Shown: piece by piece, positions 10,266 to 21,700 of the stretch
Position numbering within the stretch: position 1 is the first letter of the stretch
Layout: each line of letters begins with the position of its first letter
Position numbers and translations under genes: made by a program
Origin: Gordionus sp. m RMFG-2023
Taxonomy: Eukaryota > Nematomorpha > Gordioida > Chordodea > Parachordodidae
DNA length: 64,000 bases
Reading direction: 5' to 3'
NCBI RefSeq assembly: GCF_954871325.1
Contig: NC_088779.1
Span: forward strand, 20,524,846-20,588,845
The notes under the pieces: generated by a model
Databases searched by the model: none
What the model was told of the DNA's origin: nothing
What the model saw: only the letters and a program-made list of their open reading frames with translations

Positions 10266-11439
10266 ATTGTTATTTTTTTCAGAGAAAAATCTTTTTTTTA
10301 AAAAAAAATTAAATCAAGGAAGGAGGGGGAGGGGTATTTTTAGAACAAAATTATAATACTATAATACATACTTTTAATAATTTTATATATTTTTTTATTA
10401 TATTTTATTCTAGGAATTTAATAAATTAATCTTAAAGTTTGATATATCATGTTATATATCTCTTAAAAAATTTTCTCTATGTAGGGGAGACCGGGGTAAA
10501 GCGATTGACGGGGTAACAATGTTAACACGAATAACTTTTAAACCCTTGAGCACAAAGATTATAAATTTGGTGTGAAGATGAATTTTTATATTTATAAATT
10601 TCTTACCTATGTTCATCTTTTAAAAAACTTACCTGGTTTTATCTATTTTGTCAAAATGTTTTTTACCCAAAAAATATAAAAATCATTCTCTAGTATATTT
10701 TGCTTTTACTAAAATATACATATCCTCAGGATTCAAAATTTGGCACACATGTTCCTTAATGTAATGTATTAGTTATAAAATAAAATTTATCCGACATCTA
10801 TAGCTATACTAGAAGCCACGCAATAACGATGTTTATAATATATGTCACCTTGGGGTAAAGCTGTTATGGGTCGGTTAAAATATATAATTCAGTAACACCA
10901 AATAATAAAAAAAAGTATATTTTAACAACTTTGTATAATTCTTTATAAATTTGATATCTTTCTTTTATATATAAAATATTTTTAAATATAAAATCGGCTC
11001 AGGATTCGGCTCGGGAGTCGGCTCAGGAGTCAGCTCGGGAGTCGGCTCAAACGGCTGATTGAGCCGCTCAATGCTTAGCAGTTTATTATGACTAAAAACT
11101 CGAATCGAGTGGCGGCTTAGCCGCATCGGCTTAGCCGTTTAACAACACTAGCCGGGACTAATATTTAAAAAAAAATTTGGGCCGGGTCGGGTCGGACCTT
11201 GGAATTTTTTTTAAATATATCTAAATTTATCAATTTTATATTGAATTTTTGATTTAAAAATAAAAATATTTGATTTTAGTTATTGAAACTAAACGACATA
11301 TAACATATGTCTTTTATTTTAAGTAATTATAAAAATTAATTTCTATATTTAAATAAATTCGGGCCGGGCCGGGTCGATAAATTTTTTAAAAAAGAAGCTC
11401 GGGCCGGGCTTGAAAAATTAGGCCCGATGCAGATCACTA

Positions 11440-11879
11440 TATATATATATAATATTAAAACTTATATATAAAAAAAGATATAAATATTATTATTTCCCTA
11501 TTTATATCTATATAGATATTAGTTCAAGATAGTGAAGGATATTTTTATCATGTAAAGATATTTATAAATCCATGCTTAGCCATGATGCCCATTAATTATA
11601 AACAATTCCATTGATAAAATTATTTTAAGCTAATATATTTATTTAGAATTTTATAAAATAATTTTATAGTTATTTCGCTAACTTTTAATAAATAAATTAT
11701 AAGTTTAATGTAAAAAAATTTTTTTAATTTTTACTTATTAAAAATTTAAAATCTAGCAATAAATTTTAAATACTTTATCATTTAACTCAAAAATAAAGAC
11801 GAATTCTACTTATTTATATATTTAAATTTTTTTATCGTTTGGCTTATAAATAAAAAAAAAATTTCAACTAGTAGTAAAC
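11440..11879. other. Non-coding AT-rich DNA
   Basis: Low-complexity AT-rich sequence without coding signal. It may include the decayed right part of the outermost hAT copy that starts at 7,826, but I see no recognisable terminus. Confidence 0.5.
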
Positions 11880-13200
11880 TTGACGCTTCGTCACTGGAAT
11901 ATACTTATCTATTATTACTTGCAGATCACAAACCGGAAATCGTAATGAAAGTTTTTTTAGCATATTTTCGTTATGTGAAATAATTTCCAAAAAATCACAT
12001 CACTATCATTTACCATAAAATGTGTTTCAATTTCACTTCTAAAAAGTAACGCCAAGTTTAACATAGGCCTTTTTAGTGCTAAAAGAAATTCGGGAATGCT
12101 AATAGTACATCTACAAGATCAGATTCATAGTTTGATAAATTGAAAAAGTGTTTCCCAATTCTTTCCAAAACATTACTAATTAAATTATTATTTAATCTAG
12201 ATATGCTTTCTAGCATAATTAATATACTATGCGAGCGTGTTGGAACATTTAATTTTCAGGTTTTCATATGCATTATTCTTATCATTGAAATTGCCAATTT
12301 GAAAATGTATCTGGGTATGAATCGGTGCTATCAAGATCTAACATGTCTGATGTTAGATCTACTGTACCTAGGCATTTTCTTTGATTTGTCTCGATTTCAA
12401 GTTCAATCAGTTGCTAAAGTAAAGTAAATCATTTCAAATTTCTTCTGTATGGATCTGTCCACACCACATATCAAATATAATTGAGCAAAATTTTGGCCCT
12501 GAGTTAATTTGTCCTTGTACATGTGCTTTCATCGATAGGTAAACATCATTAAGCAATACGGCTTAGTGTTGTCCCGTCTGGCAAATCAGAATTGATAACT
12601 TGATATTTCTAAAATAAGTATTTTATAATTTATAACAATCTTTAATTTATATTAGACAAACAACAAATTATAGACAATTTATCTAGAAGTAATAAATTTG
12701 TTAAAAATTTATTCTGGGTTGTAAAGCTACCCAGAAACAGAGATAATTAGGACAAATGAATATAATTATCCAATATTATTTAATTTAATCATTTCTATGT
12801 GTAATTATATTATTGACATGGCTATGAAATTCAACTATTGTAAATCTTCTTCAGCAGCCAATGCTATATCAATAGAACAAAAAAGACAGAGGTAGATCTT
12901 AAAAAGTTCGTGTTTAAAATATTGGGAGTTTTAATTAATATATAATATTATAGAAAATATACCAATTTTTTTATAAATTCGATACCTTCGAAAAATCTTT
13001 CATTCCTATATTAGCAATTGATAAGAAGGTAATAAGTCTGTACAACATAAAAATACATAGTTTCTTGCTAAAAGCCATTTTTTAGAGGCTTTAGAATTTG
13101 TCTGGAATTTTGGTTTGGATATAAAATATTTTTTTAAATAGTGCAAATTTGATGAAGTATCTTCTTTAATATTATGATCAGAATGTATTAGCAAATTCCT
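11880..13200 (-). pseudogene. Decayed hAT transposase
   Basis: Several minus-strand pieces in the correct order resemble a hAT transposase. An N-terminal stretch at 13,194-12,970 contains ASKKWLLARNYVFL and LLPSYQLLIANIGMKDFSK, like the segment before the catalytic core. A middle stretch at 12,590-12,440 contains LPDGTTLSR and GQINSGPKFCSIIFDMW, the region with the first catalytic Asp. An LEIETNQRKCLGTVDLTSD piece follows near 12,380. Frames change several times and stops interrupt it, so it is dead. No matching terminal repeats were found around it. Confidence 0.6.
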
Positions 13201-13433
13201 ATGTTACTGTTAATTAAAAAGTTTTGATATTTATTAATAGATTATATTTTACAAAACACATATGAATAAATGATATAAGAGATTGGCTTAATATGAAAAA
13301 ATAATACTTAAAAAATATACTGTGAAAAGGGCTTATTTAAATCAACATCTTCTACAATAGCCTTTTCTAATTAACAATTATAGTAAAATTTGTCAGAATT
13401 TATGGAAATTGTTTTATTCTCTCTTTTTAAGTG

Positions 13434-15103
13434 CAGGGGCGTCGCTAGCCTTCACAATCTCAGGGGGCTCAACTAAAAAAATTTTTATCATATTTTGTCT
13501 ATATTATGCATACAAAATAAACTGGCATATAAAAATCGACATAGTGCAATAATATAATTCTTAGCAACTTACATTGACAAAAGGTTATCAAACTAGTTTA
13601 GCTCTCTTACCATTTTAGAAAATATTTTATAGAATGGACTAATAAGGAAAAATTTATTGGCCTAAACCCAATCAACAATTTTTGAAGGAGAGAGTAACCA
13701 ATCCAAATCATAAAACTATATGGTGGTTAGAGCTTCCTCTAAGATGACATGATGGAAGCTAGATAAGCAATCGAGAAAATTATTGTGAGATATTAAATTT
13801 CTAAAAGATTATTTTCCATTTTAAATGATATATAAACGACTACACAATTGACCATTATTGTTTATCTAAAATATGCAATTATATGCTCTCAGGCGTATAG
13901 TAATAATCTTAAATTACATAGCAACACAAATAATAGATGCTGGTTAATTTGCAATAATAGCCATGACACTCACGATGTAAACTAATATCAGAATTTATTA
14001 TGTTAGATAAATTGATAAAATAAAAACACTAAAAATCTTTGGAAGAAATAATTATGCAAATATAATGAAGCCTGGAGTTATTTATACGGCAATGCCATAT
14101 TAGAAACGAAACGTTTTCTAACTATAAAATAAGGACCAGAATGATATGATGAAACAAAAGATTTTACATATTGTCGCACCACCTTGAGATATTATATTTT
14201 AAAATAATAGTAGTTTGTAATAATATCAAAAATATACTTGTATTAAAAATTTAACTCAAGACGGTTTTTCGAAAAAGAAAAAAATAGTTTTCCTAAAAAC
14301 ACGTAAAAAAAGAGAAGAAAAGATATCAAATTTATTACATCTATTGCAGAATGAATCATAAAATGTTTATTTTTTAAAATTATTTATATCTAAATAGATG
14401 GCGTTAAATACTTGAATGCAATTTGTTATTATATTTATTATCAAAACTATTTATTAGTAAAATTTATTATAATATTAACTGTAATATATTATATAACTGT
14501 CAAATACGTCTATAAAAGTGGCATTATATCTAATATTATAAACAACTGTATATAGTAGAGGATTATAAACTATTAATCTACGACCTTTAAAATATTTTTA
14601 AGGTATGATAATAAAATTTAATAAATATACAGTTGATTAGTCATTTTGAACTCGGCTAATTACAATATTAAATTTGTTAATTTCCAAATAATATATGATT
14701 ATATATATTTAATTTGGGTTATAATAATTTAAATAATAAAAGTCAATTAAACTTCAACTGTTAAAGCTAAATTAATATTTAGTGAGTTATTGATATTATA
14801 TTTTTAATACAGAATTTGATTGCAAGCTGACATAGTGAAAATATAATTTATATGTATTAATCTATCTAATAATTAAAATAATATTCATAAATATTCTTAT
14901 TAATTTCTAAATAATAAAATTATGTCTATATATTACTTAATGGAATTATAAAAGAAATCATTCAGTGGGCAATCAAAAAAAATTATTTTTAGTTCAAGGG
15001 GATATTAAAGAGCCATTAAAAAAAATTTTTTTGCTTCAGGGGGCTATTCAAATTTTTCAAGGGGCTCGAGCCCCTGCGCCCCCCCCCCTCAGCGACGCCA
15101 CTG
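13434..15103. mobile_element. Non-autonomous hAT-type element with perfect target duplication
   Basis: Left end CAGGGGCGTCGCTAGCC and right end TCAGCGACGCCACTG are inverted repeats, flanked by identical 8-bp duplications TTTAAGTG (13,426-13,433 and 15,104-15,111). Subterminal GGGGGCT and GGGGCTCGAGCCCC sequences lie just inside the ends. GGCGTCGCT ends are common among animal hAT elements. The 1.67-kb interior has no open frame I recognise, so the copy is non-autonomous or highly decayed. Confidence 0.9.
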
Positions 15104-15111
15104 TTTAAGTG

Positions 15112-18100
15112 TAAGAATTCAAAAAACTTCCACGATTTTTTATTATTTTAATTTACTGTTATAATACTAATATTATTTATAGATTTATTAAACATAGATG
15201 CATCCATTTAAAAAATAGGTAAAATTATGGCAACTTTTGCAATTTTAGATTATTGATTTTTTGATTTCTAAAATGACGTCAATATAATTATGATTTTAAA
15301 ATATTTAGAAAATAAGAATTAATCAAAATCCTGACAACAGTTATGTTAACCTATTAATAGAATAGGAAAGTATCATGAACAGCTGCTTTTTTGGCGTAAA
15401 CAAAAAAGTCGACGGCCGGCCAAAAAAATAAGAATTTTAAAAAATTCTCATATATCATTCATTTTTTCGTTTTTTAATTATTTTTCTAAAAAGATTTCAT
15501 TCGCCCGAGATAATTCCTTTTCCATATTTTGATATATGGATCTAGAATTCATTCCGATATCGAATTTCCATTGATATTTATAAATATTAAATTTGATGAA
15601 TATTTATTCTTAAATTCGTTCGTTTATCTGCCATTATCAATATCATAAGATGAAAATCCTTTTCACACTCGGTTACATAGTTAATGAATTTAAATTTTTT
15701 TTATTAGTAATATTTTTAATTGTGGAAGCCCAACTTATTCATTAATTAGAATCTTTGGCGGATTCTTTTTATTTGCTTTTCGCCAAATAGTGCATTTAGG
15801 TGCTTAGGCAATTTTTTTTTGAATAAAGTATATATCGGAAAGCTAAATAAATAATTTTATTAAAATTTATTTAAATAGTTTATTCTCGTTTTCAAAGCTA
15901 TCTATTTGACGGGACTGCATGATGTTTTCTAGAGAAATTAGGAATTGATCAATTTTTAATAAAACTAGTTTTGGATTTTTTTAAATAGTATATTTTTAAA
16001 TAAATTTCTGAATCGGGGGATATCTGTAAATATTTACCAACACATCTACATGAAAGAAAGGGGTGGGAAAGATTTACCTCAAATTATTTTTGAAAAGGGT
16101 TAGGAGGTAGGCATATAAATAGCTGATAGGAAATAAACGCTATTTGTGTGGGTTTAAGATAAAAATAATTAAATTTTTTAACATATTAATAAATATTTAT
16201 TTCTCATTCATTCACAGATAACATTTTAGTGCAGCACCTTAAAATTATACACGTTCGTGGCTTATTAAAAATACGGTTAGTAACAACTTGTTGATTATTA
16301 TCAACTGATGATTATTTGTTATTCCTGGCCTAAATAATCACGAGGTCTAAAAGATTTTAATTAGAATGTTTTGAGTTTATAAATGATGGCTCATCATATT
16401 TTAAATTAATATCATAGGTTTTTTTTAAGCATAATGGGTTTAAGGGAGTATAAGTATATTTTTGGATAGGGTTTGCCTTCAATATACTTTCTCTCATTAC
16501 GCTGCCCTACATAATATTTTATTATTGGAAACATGTTCTTAATAATTTATTTTTTGCAATCATTGGAAAATGGTTAATTGGCAAAAGGACACCTAAGTAC
16601 CTGTTTAAAGAATGTCCCAATTTATTATTTCTTTATTTATCCTAGTAATTAAAAACCTACATATTTAAAATTTTAAAATTACTCTTTAAAATTTAAAAGA
16701 TTTTGTTAAAATTAGTTCAGCCAGTAATGATGAACAGTGGAGAAAAATTGCTAAGCCTTGACGCAAGAATATATTTTTTTCAAGATTAAGCTATCCTTTA
16801 AGTTTAAATATTGATCATGAATAAGATTATAATTTCCCTTAAAATTTTGGTTTAGCTTTTTAGAGTTAGCTCAAAACTTGTCAAAAGTGGAAACCATTTA
16901 TTATCACTACTTGTTAGTGATAAATATCTTTAAATAAAGTAAAACTGTTTCCACTTATAAAATTTTACATAAAAATATTGAAAAATAAAACTCTTTGCTT
17001 CTCTGCTTTCTATGTGGTGACTATTAAAAAATATGAAAAAGATTTTTGACTATAAAAATCTTAATTTAATATTTGGGATGATTTTTTTTTGAAAGGGGGG
17101 AGGAGGGAGGAAGTAGTGTTTAGCATACCATATCCTACCTTGGCAATACATCCATTTATATATAATTATGGAATCTAAAAAGTTACGACATTTCATTTGC
17201 TATATTTATATTATTTCAATTGTTTTTAATATTTCAATCGTTTTTAATAAATCGTTTTTAATATTTCAATTTTTATTTAACTTTAAATTATTTTATACAT
17301 TATATTGTATTCTACAGACAAAATCGCTTAATTGCATATCGCTTAAGTGCGAATATTTTTAAATGCGAAAAATATCACCATTTTATTAAAATCTACAATG
17401 TTATAATGTAAAAATATATTTTTAAATGTAAATCGGTTAATTGCTATATATCGGTTAAATGCGAAGAATTTAAAGTCTCATTTATATGTTAACAACGCTG
17501 TTTTTATCGAATAGTTGCGAAGCGATTATTTTTGAATTGAAGATTAGAAGTAAATAATTAAAAAATTATTTTTGAATTTATATCAATCCCTTTAATTCTT
17601 AATCCTATCTGATGGGTTTTTCTACTTATTTGAGTCTAAGCTCATAATTAACACGTACATAATTATTATGCTTAAATTGTTATTAGAAAATTTAATTTAT
17701 AGAATCGAAATTATATCCTTGCCTTACAAATAAACCGCTAGAAATTAAGAAAATTAGCGAAAACAGAGGCATAATGTATAGATTAGACACAAATTGGGAA
17801 AAATATTTTTAATCATTTTGAATTTTTTTAATAAATGCAATGTGTATATTAAAGATGCCAAATGTGATACCTTTATTTAGAATATATGTAAATAATATAT
17901 TGCTAATAATAACACAAAATTGGCATATATAAACAAAAAATTATATATCATCTTATAATCTGCAAAAAATTAAATAAGTGCTAACGCTTCGCAATTAACC
18001 GGTTTTGAATGTATATAAAATGCTTCGATTTAAACTACTAATAAAATATATAACAAATTTCTCAAAAAATAAATTTGCCAATTCTTGCACAAACAAAAAT

Positions 18101-18338
18101 TTGTCTCTATTTCTTGTCCATTTATGTGTCCCCCTTTAATTTTTTTAGAGTAAAATGGCCCGGTCAAAAATTTTATGACTAGAACACTGAATAACTATCC
18201 TATAATGCTCTATTACAGATTGCTCTCAAATGCAAGTTATCATATAAGACAGTAGATTGACAAGTGTTTTATTATTTCTTTTTATAGTGGATAGCATATT
18301 TATTTATAAACCAGCTGTTTTTAAAATCTAAATATGAA
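15112..18338. other. Intergenic region upstream of gephyrin
   Basis: No gene found. A short GC-rich palindromic spot (GTCGACGGCCGGCC) lies near 15,408. A purine tract (AAAGGGGGGAGGAGGGAGG) lies near 17,090, and repeated CGCTTAATTGC/CGCTTAAGTGC motifs around 17,325-17,560 suggest an old inverted repeat. The gephyrin promoter must lie at the right end, but no core element could be identified with confidence. Confidence 0.55.
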
Positions 18339-18737
18339 ATGAAAATATTGATCTTAATAAGTATTTTAAATACAATTCTTATTTCTAATTTTGTTTAAAG
18401 CAAGCGATAGATGTTTTTCCAAACAAAAGGAAGATATTGTAGGCCCGTTACTCAAGGAGAAATTATCTACAAAATTCTCAAAGTTTTTTTTATAATTAAT
18501 TAAATAAAATTATAGATATTTAGTGCTATTATTAATTTAGATGTATGTCCAGATGATTATTATACCATACAAAATATATTGTGTACAAATTCAGATTTAA
18601 ATGATGGTTGTAATATGATTATCACATCTGGAGGAACAGGATTTACACCACGAGATGTAACTTCAGAGGCAACTAAACAAATTCTTCATAAAGAGGCACC
18701 TGGCCTAACATTATTAATGATGATGAAATCCATAAAT
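18339..18737 (+). CDS. GPHN: Gephyrin exons 1-3 (MogA domain, first part)
   Basis: Exons 18,339-18,360, 18,401-18,482 and 18,524-18,737, with introns of 40 and 41 nt. Exon 1 encodes only MKILILI plus one base; it restores the hydrophobic first strand expected before S-D-x-C-F. The exon 3 start at 18,524 (after TATTTAG) was chosen over the AG at 18,514-18,515 because only it keeps the frame. Residues 69-80 (TSGGTGFTPRDV) form the molybdopterin-binding loop. Confidence 0.85.
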
Positions 18738-21700
18738 GTAAAAAAGATTTGTATTAATAAATTTTTTATAAAATATAGATAACCCCATATGCTTCTCTAT
18801 CTCGTGCATGTTGTGGTATCAGATATAGTACTTTGATTATTAATTTGCCAGGAAGTTGTAAAGGTGCTCTTGAAAATTTAGACAATGTTTTACCAATTTT
18901 AGACCATGCAATTAATTTGATTAGCAATATTCAAAAAGACAAACATTTTGATAGCCAAAATATCAAAATATTTAATATTATAACGAAGGATTCTGTAAAT
19001 AACCTAGTGATACCAAAATTAGAATCTGATATAAATTGTCTTCGAAAGTCCAAATATCCATTATTATCAGAAGAGAGAGCTCTATCTATAATTTTAAATG
19101 AAACACTTATATTAGGTGCTAGTCGAAATATCAATATTTTACTATGCCATGCAAATGATACCCATTTGTTTAATTATAATACATTATATTCAAAATTAAA
19201 TATACCTTCATATTTGACCTCTTTAAAAGATGGCTATGCGATTAGTTGTAATCAATCTAAAAAATATACAAACTATAATGTTATTTACAAAGAAGAAGAT
19301 ATTAGCTCAGCGGGCAAATATTATGCCTTGAAATTATCAACTGGATCTATAGTTCCATCATGGGCATATTGTGTTACTCAGGTATTTTCCCCCCATAAAT
19401 TATGTTGTTTATATTTTTAAACATTATTGTTAAAAATAAATCAGAGACCTGTAGAGCCAAATTCAGGTGACTTTTTTATCCCATTCATTTCTAAGCCTCA
19501 TTTTTTTTAAAAAATTTTTATGGCCAGGACTGCTAAAATTATTTTATGGCTTTATTTTAAATAGTTTCAAATAATTGATAAACCATTTGTTAATTTATTT
19601 GGGGCACATCTGATGAAACTATATGATATATCAGCAAGGTTACAAAAATGGACCTTATGTTTAGCCGGATATGATTTTAATAAAAACTATAGAAAGGGAA
19701 AAGATCAGACTATTTGATGGCTTATCTAGATTAATTAATGAAGATGTCATTTGTTTTTTTAATTTGGGAACTGTTAATAATGATCAAAATATCAGTGATT
19801 TGGATATAATTAAAAGAACTAGATTGGTAGACACCAAGCTCATTAAAGTTAAAGAATTATTAGCAAGTCCAGTTTTAAAATAAATGAATTGATAAAGGTG
19901 GTAATTATTCAGAAGTTAAGAAATATAAAACACGTGTAAATATTTTAAACATAAAATATGATTTTGTGTTTAAAGGAAGTCAAATTATTATTCTGCAAGA
20001 ACTAAGAAAATATATGCTTAATGAGTTACAAGAAGGGCATATTGGTGTATTCAGGACGATAGATATGATGAAAAGTTATTTTTGGTGGCCAGGAGTTATT
20101 AAAGACATAAGGAAATAGTACTTGGGTATAATATTTGTATGACTATGTACCTACATTACTAAGAGTTAAACAAAATCAATGGGTGCAGCCAAATAAACCC
20201 TGGTATTAAATTTACATGGATTTTTATGGACCTATTAAAAAATTTTACTGGTTGATAATTATTGATGGCTATTCTCGATGGCTGGAGATTATCAAGGTTA
20301 AAAACATTAACACCCTATAATTGTATTAAATTAAAAAAATTTCTATATTCGGTTATCCAGAAGAGTTGGTATCAGATATAGACCAACTTTTAGGTCTTAT
20401 GAATTAAATTTTTTTTTACAAAGAAAGGGTATTGTACATAATACTCCTGCTTATCACCCCACCTCTAATGGGATGGTGGAGATGGCTGTTTGATTTATAG
20501 AATATAGGGTTAGGATGAGCTCATGTTAGCAGATGTTTTTTTAAATTATCGCAATGTTACTCATTCGGTAACGAATTTTCCACCTGCAACTATATTGTTG
20601 AATAAAAAATTGAGATGGAAATGGTTTTAAAAAAATGACTGTGATGTGGAACCTAATTGTAAAAGAATTAAATATAAAGAATTAGTCATAGGTAACTATG
20701 TCATCGTGAAAGTGGGTACAAATTAATATTGGCATGAGGAGATTGTCATTGGGAGGATCAGTAATGTAATGTCATGTGAGAAATCACGATAGATCGTAAA
20801 GTTGTTAAAGCGCACATCAATTAAATTAGAGATCGTTGATAAACTTGTTTATATTAGTTTCAATTATTAACGAGTATAATATATGTTTATACATACATAC
20901 TTATAATTATGATGCATCTTGATATAGCCTACTCGCTCAACCTTAGATGTGGCGGTAAATGTTCTATTATGTTTTTAATGGTATAGCCATTATTATTACT
21001 AGGGGTGTACCGATACCACTTTTTGGAGGCCGATCCGATATTCTCGATATTAAATTGATATCGGCCGATTACCGATCCTATATCATATATAATTCTGTAT
21101 TCTGTAAAGATACCAATGGTTTTAATTTTTAATATACTTTTTTTTAATATAACATCTATAATTTATCATAATGATCAGTTATAGATTATATTCAAATTCA
21201 ATTCTAAAAGTTTATAAAATATTTTTATTGTTAAATCAACATTTATCTATAAACATAATAAGTAATAAACAAATATATATGGAATTTGAAATAAATATTT
21301 AACATTAATATATCAAAGATTTCTTTTTAGAAATACCAAATTTCCAATTTACCAGAAGTCAGCCTGCAGCGATGGTAACTGTCAATATCACCAACTTCAC
21401 TAAAAACAGATTCTGAAGAGATCATTGCACACTTTTATGAACAGAATGTGCAAAAAAAATAACAATATGGCAGAAAGTTTATTAATTAATTATTTCTTAT
21501 TATTAAAAAAATATACATAAAAATAGATTTCTATTTTATTTATAAAAAAGAAATAAATGATTTTAGATATAACTTTTTTTAAAAAATTTATAACATTTTA
21601 TCTTTGTTAAAGACGACATTTTATATGGGATAGGGATCGGAAAATTTTGATATTGGTCGATAACCGGTATTTTAAAATAAATGAAATATCGGCCTATCCA

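Larger units (their letters stand above)
8582..10906. mobile_element. Element with about 480-bp terminal inverted repeats
   Basis: Positions 8,582 to about 9,065 and about 10,425 to 10,906 are near-perfect reverse complements, beginning ATTATTTGGTGTTACTG. Shared internal landmarks are TAACCGACCCATAACAGC, GGGGTAACAATGTTAAC and TTTACCC/GGGTAAA blocks. The 1.36-kb core holds minus-strand remnants of a hAT-like transposase (BED finger and C-terminal dimerisation region). Arms this long are unusual for hAT, so either the core is a separate insertion or this is an atypical family. No target duplication was found. Confidence 0.75.
8329..10933. mobile_element. hAT element of the CAGAGTTGTTAAA family inside the nest
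   Basis: Left end TAGAGTTGTTAAAAG, followed by AGATCC/GGATCTA-type subterminal repeats (8,340-8,460). The right end is TTTTAACAACTTTG just after 10,915. It sits within the TAGTGTTGTTAAA element and is interrupted very close to its right end by the next layer. The target duplication is not clear because of local AT-rich sequence. Confidence 0.6.
8138..11150. mobile_element. TAGTGTTGTTAAA-family hAT-type element, itself interrupted
   Basis: Termini TAGTGTTGTTAAA and TTTAACAACACTA are flanked by perfect 8-bp duplications GCCGGGAC (8,130-8,137 and 11,151-11,158), so it inserted into the GC-rich MITE. Its arms are rich in GAGCCG/CGGCTC and form long complementary sequences (8,138-8,328 and 10,934-11,150). 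Confidence 0.85.
8065..11439. mobile_element. GC-rich-ended hAT-type MITE, split by an internal insertion
   Basis: Left end TAGAGATCTGCAAAGTTAGG and right end CCCGATGCAGATCACTA are imperfect inverted repeats. Between them lie GGCCCGG/CCGGGCC-rich stretches typical of this family (other copies 23,197-23,541 and 32,396-32,720). The body at 11,151-11,439 aligns with those copies, including an AACGACATATAACATATGTC-like middle. The original MITE is about 360 bp; the rest of the span is the element inserted at 8,138. Confidence 0.8.

Noticed and set aside
8582-10906. Polinton-type element because of the long inverted repeats
   Set aside because: No capsid, packaging ATPase or polymerase sequence, far too short, and the core is hAT-like.
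12140-12427. 95-codon plus-strand open frame
   Set aside because: It is the complement of the hAT transposase remnant on the minus strand, with no family resemblance of its own.
18516-18523. Alternative acceptor at 18,514-18,515 for gephyrin exon 3
   Set aside because: It would put exons 2 and 3 out of phase; the acceptor at 18,522-18,523 restores the frame and the conserved segment.
18931-19134. Minus-strand open frame opposite gephyrin exon 4
   Set aside because: Shadow of the conserved gephyrin exon on the other strand.
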